Below are positions 1-8,098 of a stretch of DNA of 16,860 nt, in pieces (the first letter of the stretch is position 1; each line of letters begins with the position of its first letter). The stretch spans positions 1 through 16,860 of the forward strand of contig JAKCAB010000694.1 of the NCBI GenBank assembly GCA_021839785.1. Direction: 5' to 3'. Source of the DNA: a bacterium. GTDB lineage: Bacteria > Verrucomicrobiota > Verrucomicrobiae > Limisphaerales > J093. A program made the position numbers and the translations under genes. The notes below the pieces were generated by a model, which was given only the letters and a program-made list of their open reading frames with translations, did not search any database and had not been told where the DNA came from.

Positions 1-385
1 TGATATAACGGTGTCCGGCCATCACCGTTCGCACGCCGTCGAGGATGTCGCTGACGGCGCTCTCCTTGAGCACGTAGCCTTTCACGTCCAGATCCATCGC
101 GGCGTTGAACAGGTCTTCCTCCTTGTACATGGTGAGGATGATGACCTCAACCTGGGAGTGCTGCGCGCGCATCTGGCGCACGACTTCCAGACCGTCCAAA
201 CCGGGCATGTTGATGTCGAGAATGCAGAGGTCCAGCTTGAGTTCGCGAAGCGATTGCAGCGCGGCATACCCGTCGCCCACCTCGCGGACGACCTGGAAGG
301 CGGGGGCGTTCTCGATCGTCTGGCGCAACCCTTGACGGAAGAGCGGGTGGTCGTCCGCGATGAGGATGGAGAGTCGAGAGGGCAT
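1..385 (-). CDS. NarL/FixJ-family response regulator, receiver domain (C-terminus cut by window edge)
   Basis: Response regulator, partial: 128 residues are visible and the frame runs off the left edge. The start is the ATG at 385-383, giving MPSRLSILIADDHPLFRQGL. All receiver landmarks are present: acidic pair Asp11-Asp12, phospho-acceptor Asp57 in LDINMPGLDG, switch Thr85 in IILTMY, and Lys107 in YVLKES. The ADDHPLFRQGL opening is typical of the NarL/FixJ (LuxR-type) subfamily, so a C-terminal helix-turn-helix is expected beyond the window but is not seen. It follows the sensor kinase stop by 13 nt in the same direction, so it is almost certainly the cognate regulator, phosphorylated by that kinase and acting in the cytoplasm on DNA. 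Targets are unknown. No strong Shine-Dalgarno is visible, so translation may depend on coupling to the kinase gene. Confidence 0.93.
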   Translation of the reverse strand, partial: MPSRLSILIADDHPLFRQGLRQTIENAPAFQVVREVGDGYAALQSLRELKLDLCILDINMPGLDGLEVVRQMRAQHSQVEVIILTMYKEEDLFNAAMDLDVKGYVLKESAVSDILDGVRTVMAGHRYI

Positions 386-398
386 GGGAGGTCGCGGG

Positions 399-3300
399 TC
401 AGGGCGCCCTATTAGACGACACCGGGATTTCGATGACCCACCGGGTGCCGGCGGCCGGGCGCGAGTCACACCGCGCGGTGCCGTTGAGCAGGCGGATGCG
501 CTCGGCAATGTCCGTCAGACCGAGTCCGTGGCGGGGCGTTGCCTCGTCGAGCAGAGTCGCGTCGAAGCCACAGCCATCGTCCTCCAGGGTCAAAACGATT
601 TTCGGCGCCCGGTACTGGACGGTCAGCGTGGCAGTGGCGGCGTGGGAGTGCTTCACGAGGTTGGTGAGCAGTTCCTGGACGATGCGGTAGAAATGGATTT
701 CCAGGGGCGGGGCGAGCAACCGGTCGATCGGGTCGATTTGGGTGTTGATCGGAACGTCCGAGGCTCGGGAAACCTCGGCCACCCGAGCCTGCAGGGCCTT
801 GGTCAAGCCCAGGCGGTCGAGTTGGTAGGGCCGGAGGTTGCGCGAAATCTCGCGGACTTCTTCCAGCGTGTGCGAGGCCAGTTGGGAGATTTCGCCAAGT
901 TGGTCCGCGGCCTGGGGCGTGACCGCCGGGTCGCGCAAGCCGAGGAGCGCGCGGTTTTTAATGACGAGCAGATCCTGACCGAGGCTGTCGTGCAATTCGC
1001 CGGCGATGCGTTTGCGCTCGTCTTCCTGCGATTCCAGCAGGCGGTGCGCGAACGACTGCCGGGCCGCGCGTTCGCGCCGGGCCCGTCGCAGGCGGGCCTC
1101 GAGGGTCCAGCCCAGCAGGCCGGCCGCCCCGGTGAACGCCCCGGCGTGGAACCACCAGGTTTGCCACCAGGCGGACTGCACGACGACGTCGAGCGCGGCG
1201 CCAGCGTCGTTCCACACGCCGTCGTTGTTGCAGGCCGTGACGCGAAAGCGATATTCAGCGGGGGGGATGCGAGTGTAGTAAGCCGTCCGCTGTGGCCCCG
1301 CTTCGATCCAATCCTCATCGAACCCATCCAGCCGGTAGCGGAAACGGACTTTCTCCGGCGCCACCAGGCTCAGACCGGTGAAGCGAAATTCGATCCTCTG
1401 GGTGCGCGGCGGAACGGTGAGAGTTCGCGGCGATTGGGCGACTGCGCCGTGTAATTGGCTCGGTGAGCCTGAGCCGCATTCCGCGTTCGACTTATTTACC
1501 ACTCCCATCGCGGCCGAGTTGGGAGTTGGGAGTCTGGACTCCGAACTTGGAAGCTCGCACCTCCGATCGTCGAGGACGACTTCCTCGATGACGACCGGCG
1601 GCGGCTGTGGATTGAAGGGCAGGTGGCTCGGGTCCACCACCGCCACGCCGTTCACGGTGGCGAACCAGAGTCGGCCATCCCGCGCCCGGCAGCAAGCAGG
1701 CTGCCCGCCAGCGTCGCACCCAATACTGTTCAGGCCGTCGGAGCGGCCGAAAACCTGCCAGGCTGGCGGGCGCCGCCGGCCGTCCAGGTAATCGTTGAGC
1801 TCCCGCTGGGGAACGCGAACGAGGCCGCGGTTCGAGCCCAGCCACAGGTAACCGAGCCCGTCCTCGATCACCGCGCCGATGGTGTTCGACGGCAGGCCAT
1901 CCTTCACCGTCACATTCGCAAAACGGCCTTGTTTGAACCGGCTCAGCCCGCCATTGATGGTCCCGATCCAGACCGTGTCCTCACGATCCACGTAAAGCGC
2001 GGAGATGTGATTGTCCGCCAGGCCCTGGCGTTCGGTGAAACACGTGAATCGGCCGGCGCGCAGGCAGTTCAATCCGCCTCCGCTCGTGCCGACGTAGAGC
2101 GTCCCGTGGCGGTCCTCGGCCAGGGCACGCACGTCGTCGTGTGACAGGCCTTCCGCGCGGGTGTAGCTCGTGAAGCGGCCAGCCTGATACCGCTGGAGGC
2201 CGCGTTCGGTCCCCAGCCACACCGTCCCGGCATGATCTTCAAACAGCGCCCGCGGCGCTATTCGGAGCCCGCTCTCTCCGAGGGGGCAAACCGTCACGGT
2301 GCCGTTTTGCAGTCGCAACGCCGTTCGTCCGTAAAGCCCGATCCACAGCGCATCCTCGCGAGCGGCCAGCACGGAATAGACGAGCGGAAATCGAGCGAGT
2401 TCCGGCGGTTCGGTGACCGGCGTCAAGCGGCCGGCTTCCCAGCGGTGCACGCCGCCGCCGTTTACACCCACCCAGATGCGACCCAGGCGGTCTTCGGTCA
2501 CGGCGGTAACCACGTTGCCGGCCAGCCCGCCCGGCGGGTCATACATGCGGACCAGCCGGGGCTTGAAGCGGTGCAAACCGCCCTGGCCCGTGCCGACCCA
2601 GACGTTGCCCTCGCGGTCGCACAACAGGGCCGACACGTGATTGTCCGCCAACCCGGTGCCCGCCTGGAACGTCTGGGCTTGACCGCGGCGCCAATCCCAG
2701 CGAACCAGGCCGCGCTCCGCGCCGCCAAACCACAGATTGCCTTGTGCGTCCTCGACCAGAAAATGCAGTTGCATCGCCGGGTCGGGAAGGGACGAGGCAC
2801 TCTGTTTCAGCCGGCCCGCTCTGAGTTGGTAAACGCCCGTGGTGGTGGCCAGCCAGTAACCGCCTCCGGGACTCGGCGCGGCGCACTCGATGACCAGCTT
2901 GGCCGGGGGCGTGTTGCTCCCGTCCGGGGGGCGAACGCGGAACGTTCGTTGCGACGACCGCGTCGCGTTGCCCTGCTCCGCGACCCAGGCGGAACCATCG
3001 GGGGCGAGTAGCAAGGACGGCTCGCGCCCGGCTTGGAGACCGTCGCGGGGATCCAGCGGGAGCAAGCGGCCGTTTTCGATGCGGAGCAAATTTCCGTTGC
3101 GATCCAGCAAGAGCAAACGGTGGGTTTCGTCGCGTACGAGGCTGAGCGCCCCCGACGGCGGCAAGCCGTCCTCCGGGCGACAGGCGGTGAATCGCGTCCC
3201 AGTCATCTGCGCCAACCCGCCCACCTCGGTTACGATCCACAAAGCGCCTTGCGCATCCACGGCCAGCCGGGTGATCCGGCTGCTCCCCAGCGCGGGGGCG

Positions 3301-3575
3301 TTGCCTTCATCGAAAACCGTGAAGCGTATGCCGTCGAAGCGCGCCAGGCCGTTGAAAGTGCCGAGCCACAAATAGCCATCGGGCGTTTGCGCGAGGGAAG
3401 TGACTGAAATCTGGGGCAGACCTTCCTCGAGCTGCCACACGTTAACCGTGTAGTCAGGCATCTTGAAGGAGTCCGTGGCTCCCCAACTCGCCCGTGCCCA
3501 CAAGACCGCGCACAAAGCTGTGGCCAGTATGCCCCGCGGATCCCCCCGGCGAAAAAGGGGTCTGCGTGCAGTCAT
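399..3575 (-). CDS. Reg_prop/Y_Y_Y sensor histidine kinase (HisKA_3 type)
   Basis: Membrane sensor kinase of 1058 residues. Residues 1-33 form a Sec signal peptide (Arg-rich start, then hydrophobic ILATALCAVLWARASWGA). About residues 40-625 carry roughly fourteen Reg_prop propeller repeats (GYLWLGTFNGLARFDG, GNVWVGTGQGGLHRF, DTVWIGTINGGLSRF and so on), enough for two seven-bladed periplasmic propellers. A Y_Y_Y domain follows (about 650-800, with FRYRLDGFDEDW and PAEYRFRVTA), then one membrane helix at about 807-825. The HisKA_3 dimerisation helix has phospho-acceptor His862 in GELHDSLGQD. The HATPase_c domain has N-box QELLTNLVKHS, G1 DDGCGFD and G2 RHGLGLTDI. The family senses extracellular ligands, in some bacteria oligosaccharides; the ligand here is unknown. 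It lacks the receiver and AraC domains of Bacteroides hybrids and instead pairs with the separate regulator at 1-385. One oddity is a ~45-residue, repeat-derived loop at residues 673-719 in the Y_Y_Y domain. Confidence 0.95.
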   Translation of the reverse strand: MTARRPLFRRGDPRGILATALCAVLWARASWGATDSFKMPDYTVNVWQLEEGLPQISVTSLAQTPDGYLWLGTFNGLARFDGIRFTVFDEGNAPALGSSRITRLAVDAQGALWIVTEVGGLAQMTGTRFTACRPEDGLPPSGALSLVRDETHRLLLLDRNGNLLRIENGRLLPLDPRDGLQAGREPSLLLAPDGSAWVAEQGNATRSSQRTFRVRPPDGSNTPPAKLVIECAAPSPGGGYWLATTTGVYQLRAGRLKQSASSLPDPAMQLHFLVEDAQGNLWFGGAERGLVRWDWRRGQAQTFQAGTGLADNHVSALLCDREGNVWVGTGQGGLHRFKPRLVRMYDPPGGLAGNVVTAVTEDRLGRIWVGVNGGGVHRWEAGRLTPVTEPPELARFPLVYSVLAAREDALWIGLYGRTALRLQNGTVTVCPLGESGLRIAPRALFEDHAGTVWLGTERGLQRYQAGRFTSYTRAEGLSHDDVRALAEDRHGTLYVGTSGGGLNCLRAGRFTCFTERQGLADNHISALYVDREDTVWIGTINGGLSRFKQGRFANVTVKDGLPSNTIGAVIEDGLGYLWLGSNRGLVRVPQRELNDYLDGRRRPPAWQVFGRSDGLNSIGCDAGGQPACCRARDGRLWFATVNGVAVVDPSHLPFNPQPPPVVIEEVVLDDRRCELPSSESRLPTPNSAAMGVVNKSNAECGSGSPSQLHGAVAQSPRTLTVPPRTQRIEFRFTGLSLVAPEKVRFRYRLDGFDEDWIEAGPQRTAYYTRIPPAEYRFRVTACNNDGVWNDAGAALDVVVQSAWWQTWWFHAGAFTGAAGLLGWTLEARLRRARRERAARQSFAHRLLESQEDERKRIAGELHDSLGQDLLVIKNRALLGLRDPAVTPQAADQLGEISQLASHTLEEVREISRNLRPYQLDRLGLTKALQARVAEVSRASDVPINTQIDPIDRLLAPPLEIHFYRIVQELLTNLVKHSHAATATLTVQYRAPKIVLTLEDDGCGFDATLLDEATPRHGLGLTDIAERIRLLNGTARCDSRPAAGTRWVIEIPVSSNRAP
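1457..1560. repeat. Heptamer repeat and hairpin-rich in-frame insertion inside the sensor kinase gene
   Basis: On the plus strand, 1516-1536 reads as heptamers GAGTTGG, GAGTTGG, GAGTCTG. They are followed by GACTCCG (1537-1543) and AACTTGG (1544-1550). GTTGGGAGTC (1525-1534) pairs with GACTCCGAAC (1537-1546) at 9 of 10 positions around a 2-nt loop. A second hairpin, GGCTC-GGT-GAGCC, lies at 1457-1469. The stretch encodes the low-complexity, Ser/Pro/Asn-rich loop SESRLPTPNSAAMGVV within the Y_Y_Y domain. Family members normally have only a short turn there. The LPTPNS string is the usual translation of such heptamer repeats. I infer repeat invasion or expansion tolerated in a surface loop. Confidence 0.6.
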
Positions 3576-3647
3576 GGCGGCGAGTCCTCGGATCGAGCGT
3601 GAGTCCCTGGCCTGCTCCCACTGTCAATCTCCAATCGCGGAAGTCCG

Positions 3648-3663
3648 CCGCGCGATTGCGCGG
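3648..3663 (-). other. GC-rich hairpin in the sensor-kinase leader
   Basis: CCGCGC, a 4-nt loop GATT, then GCGCGG: a perfect 6-bp stem about 75-90 nt upstream of the sensor kinase start. There is no T-tract, so it is not a clear terminator. It may be a structural element of a long 5' leader. Confidence 0.35.
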
Positions 3664-3969
3664 TCGTGCGCCCTTCGTTGAAGCACGTGAAGCGCGCTCC
3701 GCCATTCCTTGGCGAGGCACCGAACTTTGCCCGCCACGGAGGCACCTCGAACGTTTGCGCAACCAAGTTTGCCGGGCACGGCCTCCGTCCGTCCCCCTTT
3801 TGCCAGACGTCCGCCCGGCCTGGGCGCTGCCGGCGCATGGGCAAGGCTGCGCAGCGCCTGCCAGGCATTCGCGCGAGCGATCTGACCGCCCGCCACAGCT
3901 CGCCCCGCTTACACCTTGAGATTCTTCGCGACGAGCCGTGTTGGAGCCGCACCGAATCCACGATCGAAA

Positions 3970-3998
3970 AGTGTAAACTTTTGTCAGCCAGCCATCAA
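3970..3998 (-). promoter_or_regulatory. Sigma-70-like promoter candidate with overlapping inverted repeat
   Basis: Reading the minus strand, TTGATG (3998-3993) and TACACT (3975-3970) are separated by exactly 17 nt, close to TTGACA-17-TATAAT. The site sits in a short AT-rich island within GC-rich DNA. The -10 is covered by an inverted repeat, AAAAGT-GTAA-ACTTTT, at 3967-3982, which could be an operator. Transcription from here would run toward the sensor kinase at 3575 and leave a leader of about 390 nt, which is long and lowers confidence. Confidence 0.4.
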
Positions 3999-4217
3999 TC
4001 CTAAAGATGGCCGTGACGGGGCACCTTTGGAACGTCCGCGGCTGGCGGCGACACACTCTGTCGGCCAACGGCCCGCCGAGCGACGCGGGGATTCCCGGCC
4101 ATAACTGTGCCGGCGCCGTATGGGCCTATCTGGGATTTGCGAGGCTGGCGGCGATGTCCGGAAAGGCGGTGGCAGCCGCGTTCCGACAAGTCCCCATGCG
4201 CGTCGATCTGGCGCGGG

Positions 4218-4261
4218 TTTTAGGTGCGGGGCATTAGTATGCATCACCTACATACCTAAAG
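4218..4261. promoter_or_regulatory. Nested dyad cluster, putative regulator-binding site
   Basis: TTTAGGT (4219-4225) and ACCTAAA (4254-4260) are perfect inverted arms. Inside them lie GTATG (4237-4241) with CATAC (4251-4255), GCAT (4231-4234) with ATGC (4239-4242), and a direct repeat ACCTA (4246-4250 and 4254-4258). A T6 run follows at 4262-4267. The density of dyads in an AT-richer island, about 140-180 bp upstream of the hybrid kinase start, suggests an operator or structured leader. The binding factor is unknown. Confidence 0.35.
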
Positions 4262-4293
4262 TTTTTTGAGGGTTTTGCTCCCGCTTCGCCGGT

Positions 4294-4306
4294 GGGCATC
4301 ATGCCC
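4294..4306. promoter_or_regulatory. 13-bp perfect palindrome, possible operator
   Basis: GGGCAT-C-ATGCCC is perfectly palindromic around one central base and lies about 90-105 bp upstream of the likely hybrid-kinase start. Its size and symmetry suit a dimeric repressor or activator, but nothing in the sequence identifies one. Confidence 0.3.
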
Positions 4307-4398
4307 GCGTTGAGTGCTAACCGGCGACAACTACCATCCCGCTGGCCGCACGGTTCGTTGACGATAGCTTGCGAACCGCCTCCTTGCCAATCCGTGCC

Positions 4399-7300
4399 GT
4401 GAAACCCGCCCTCCGTCGTTGGCTGCCCGCGCTGGTCGCCGGTTTGGCCGGTTATGCGCTGAACCAGTTGCCCACGGAGGTGCTGCCCGGTGTGGACTTC
4501 ATTTGGGGCGGTGCGTTGTGGTTGCTGATTGCGATCGTCCACGGGCCGGGCCCGGGCCTTGCCGCCAGCCTGCTGGCCAGCGCCGCCACTCTGAGCCTTT
4601 GGCAGCATCCCTATGCCCTCATCCTGTTCGGGCTGGAAGCCTGGACGGTCGGCTGGCTGGTGCGTCGCGGCAAGACGGCGGTGGTCGCGGACCTGACTTA
4701 TTGGGTCGTGGTGGGCATCCCGATCGATCTCCTCGTGGCGTTCAAGTTCCTGCAACTGCCGTCGCGTGACCGCCTGGATCGTCGTTTTCAAACCGCCCGT
4801 GAACGGCTTGATCTGCGTGGTGGCCGCGGAATTGCTGACCCGGCTTTCGCCGGTGCGACGGTTGCTGGGGCTTCCCCTGCGCCAACGGCTCCTCCCCCTG
4901 CGGGCGCTCTTGGAGCAAGGACTCATCCTGATGGCGATCCTGCCGTTGCTCGCGCTGGGGCTGGCCTACGGGCGGGCCACGTTCGGCCAGATCACGAAGA
5001 GCGCCACCGCGCAATTGACCCAGGCTGCCCGCGCCATTCGCCTGAACGTCATGGATCATCTCGAGGTGCACCAACGCGCCGTGGCTTCGCTTGCCGACGC
5101 GCTGTCGGAAGTGGCTTCCACCGACAGCGCCACCTTGGACCTGCGCCTCGGCCAGGAGCTGACGAATTACCCAGGCTTTCTCTCCCTGCTGGTGGCGGAT
5201 GCCCAGGCGAGGATAGTTGGGGGCGCCGCCAGACCGGGCCTCCACCTGCCGGCCGACATCCACGGGCAGGCGATCGCAGATCGCGATTATTTTCAAATCG
5301 CGTTTCGCCAGCGGCGGCCTTTCGTCTCGGACGTTTTCCAGGGCCGCGGTTTCGGCGACGATCCGATCGTGGCCATCAGCGTTCCCTGGCGCGACGCCAC
5401 CGGGGCGGTGCGCGGGGTTGTGGAAGGATCGCTCGACCTGACCCACCTGCAAGAACTCGGACAAATCTATCGAACAAAACAGACGGCCTGGCTGCTGCTG
5501 GTCTTGGACCAGCACTGGCAGGTCGTTTACACCTCCGACGCCCAGGAGTTTCCGCTGCTCTCCAACCTCTCGAAACAACCCCTGGCGGTGGCGACCCGCC
5601 AGGCCGGGACAGGCGTGTTCCACTATACCAAGGCCGCCGATCGGCCACGCGCCCTGGGCGGTTACCGCGTGGCCCAGGAAACCGTTGCCCTTCCTTCGAT
5701 GACCGCGCCCTGGCGGATCCTGGTACGCCGCCCCGACGTGCGGATTCTGGAGCCGGTCCAGCAATACTACCTCGGCGTGTTGCTGGGGTTGTTCTGCGCC
5801 GTCGGCGGGGTCACCATCTTCGCCCGGCTGGCGGGCGAGGCGGTCGTTCGCCCCCTGGAAAGGCTCGTTGCCGGCACGCGCGCGCTGGCCCTGGCCGGCA
5901 CGGCGCCGGAAACGTTGCAGATCGATGTGCCGCGCACCCTGGAGGTCGAGGCCCTGATCCGGAGTTTCAACGCCATGACCAGCCGGTTGCGCGAGTCTTA
6001 CGACGAACTCCGGTCGGTCGCGGCCGAACGCGCCGCCTTGAACTCGGAGCTGCAGGGCGTGCTGGCCGACCTCGATGCCAAGGTCAAGGAGCGCACCCAT
6101 GACTTGCAGGGGGCGATGGAGACGGCGGAGATGGCCAACCGCGCCAAGAGCGAATTTCTGGCGAACATGAGCCACGAAATCCGCACGCCGATGAACAGCG
6201 TCATCGGCATGGCCGGCCTCCTGCTCGACACCCCGCTGGACGGCCGGCAGCGCGAATTCGTCGAGGCGATCCGGCACAGCGGCGAGGCGCTCCTCGAAAT
6301 CATCAACGACATCCTGGACTTCTCGAAAATCGAGTCCAGCCAGTTGACCATCGAGGAGGAGGAATTCGACCTGCGCGCGCTCTGCGACGGCGCGATGGAA
6401 CTCCTGGCCCCACGCGCCGGCGCGAAGGGGTTGGACCTGGCGGCCATCATTGAACCGGACGTGCCGGCGCGCGTGCGCGGCGACGATGGTCGTTTGCGGC
6501 AGGTGCTGGTGAACCTGCTGAGCAACGGGATCAAGTTCACCGACGCGGGGGAGGTGGTCTTGCGCGTGCATTGGCTCGCCACCGAAGGCGGGCGGGCGCG
6601 GCTCCAGTTCAGCGTGCGCGACACGGGCATCGGGATCGCCCCCGAGGACCAGCGGCGGCTGTTCAAACCCTTCACCCAGGTGGATCCTTCGACGACGCGC
6701 CGTTACAGCGGCACCGGCTTGGGGCTGGCGATCTCGCGACGACTCGTCCAATTGATGGGCGGCGACATCGAGGTCGAAAGCGCGCCGGGCCGCGGGAGCT
6801 GCTTCCGGTTTGAAATCGCATTTGCCGTCGGCGAGGAACGCCCGGCGGACGAGCCCGACCACATTTTCTGCGGCTTGCGGGTGCTGGTGGTGACCCCCAG
6901 CGCGGCCACGCGGGAATCGCTGCTCGCGCAACTCGCGGCCTGGAAGGCCAGCGGCCGGGGCGCGGGCGGAGTCACGCAGGCGCTGTTGATGCTGCGGCGC
7001 GGACTGGCGGAGGAGGCCGGGTACCGTGTGGTGCTGGTGGATACCCGCGTGGGGGCAGACCGGTGGCGCGGACTGGCGGAGGCCGTGCGCGCGGAACGGG
7101 GGTTTGCCGGCGTGAAACTCGTTCTCCTGATGGCCACTTTGGAGATGCACTTGGCGGGAACGCTGCCGCCGTGGCTTTACGACGCCACGCTGGTGAAACC
7201 CGTTCGCCAATCGCCGTTCTTCGATCAACTCGTAACCTTGTTCGGCCTCCAGGCAGCCGGCCGGCCGGAAGACCCGGCGAACCGGCTGACTGCCCCCGCC

Positions 7301-8098
7301 ACCGAACGCCGGCCACGGCCGCTGCGGATCCTGGTGGCCGAAGACCACGACATCAACCGTCGGCTGGCGATGTTGATGCTGGAGAAGCTGGGCTACCGGG
7401 CGGACTTCGCCGGCAACGGCCAGGAGGCGGTCCAGGCCGCCACCAGCGCCCCCTACGACGTGGTGTTGATGGATTGCCAGATGCCGGTGATGGACGGTTA
7501 CGCCGCGGCCCGGGCGCTGCGTCAGGCAGAGGACGAAGCCATGCTGCCCGGCGCCGGCCGGTTGCGGATCATCGCCATGACGGCGAACGCCATGCGCGGC
7601 GATCGCGAGAAATGCCTGGCCGCCGGGATGGACGATTACATCGCCAAACCGATCACGCTGCCGGCGCTCGAAAAGGCGCTGCAACAGGTTCCGATCCGCA
7701 AGCCGGTCAACGGTTCGGCTCCGACCAACCTGGGCCTGCGCGAATTGCGGATGGTGGAGCAGGAGTTGGGAGTCGAGGCGGCGAGCGAACTGGTGGCGGC
7801 GTTTCTCCAGGACACGCCGGGGCGACTGGAAGATCTGCGCCGCCTGCGAACCGGCGGCAACCGCGAGGAGCTGGCGCGGGCGGCCCATTCCCTGGCCGGC
7901 AGCGCCGGCATCTTCGGATTGACGCGGTTCCGCCAGCAGGCGTTGCGACTCGAGGAAATGGCCCGGGCGGGTGACGATCCGGGCTTCGCGGCCGGCCTCG
8001 CGGAGGCGGAACGCACCTTCAGCGGCCTCCAGCCCAAGCTCGAGGCGGAGCTGCGACGGTTGGAACGCACCCTGCATGAACCTGCTCTACGTGCATGA
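4399..8098 (+). CDS. Hybrid histidine kinase: membrane domain, dCache, HAMP, HisKA, HATPase, REC, REC, HPt (apparent frameshift near 4770)
   Basis: Multidomain sensor kinase, about 1232 residues once a one-base frameshift is bridged. The first segment (GTG 4399 chosen; TTG 4369 possible) encodes several membrane helices ([29 protein letters not shown]) and runs to 4770. The frame then shifts and everything to 8098 reads in another frame, where the first usable start is GTG 4766. Dropping one C at 4770/4771 restores a smooth SRDAWIVVF join. Numbering the bridged protein: helix ~170-190, periplasmic dCache with [11 protein letters not shown], helix ~456-478, HAMP and coiled coil. HisKA follows with His592 in NMSHEIRTP, then HATPase_c with DTGIGI and GTGLGL. 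A degenerate receiver (~826-951) lacks the acidic pair. The canonical receiver (~975-1098) has Asp1025 in [10 protein letters not shown], and the HPt has His1163 in [10 protein letters not shown]. The phosphorelay output is unknown. Its end overlaps the next gene by 23 nt. Confidence 0.88.

Larger units (their letters stand above)
3576..4398. other. Divergent intergenic region, no credible gene
   Basis: About 820 bp lie between two divergently oriented sensor kinase genes. Open frames here give arginine-, cysteine- and serine-rich nonsense with no recognisable domain, so I call it non-coding. It contains a sigma-70-like promoter toward the minus strand at 3970-3998 and a perfect hairpin at 3648-3663. 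It has an imperfect 17-bp direct repeat at 3723-3739 and 3765-3781 (14 of 17 identical, period 42). An 8-bp inverted repeat pairs ACGGAGGC (3736-3743) with GCCTCCGT (3781-3788). A nested dyad cluster lies at 4218-4261 and a 13-bp palindrome at 4294-4306. It probably holds control regions for both sensor genes. A decayed gene cannot be excluded. Confidence 0.6.

Noticed and set aside
360..1454. A 364-codon plus-strand frame over the sensor kinase C-terminus
   Set aside because: It is antisense to the well-defined HisKA_3 and HATPase motifs and has no recognisable protein character.
3624..4068. Long open frames on both strands between the two sensor genes
   Set aside because: Their translations are Arg/Cys/Ser-rich without domain features, and several overlap each other; typical of spurious frames in GC-rich DNA.
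7762..7775. A second copy of the GAGTTGGGAGT heptamer repeat in the HPt-coding region
   Set aside because: It is a single short match encoding ordinary HPt residues (QELGVE) with no flanking palindrome; probably chance.
4742..8077. A frame of 1111 codons antisense to the hybrid kinase
   Set aside because: It mirrors the codon pattern of the true gene, is rich in Arg, Gln, His and Gly, and shows no domain; the plus-strand frame has clear kinase, receiver and HPt motifs.
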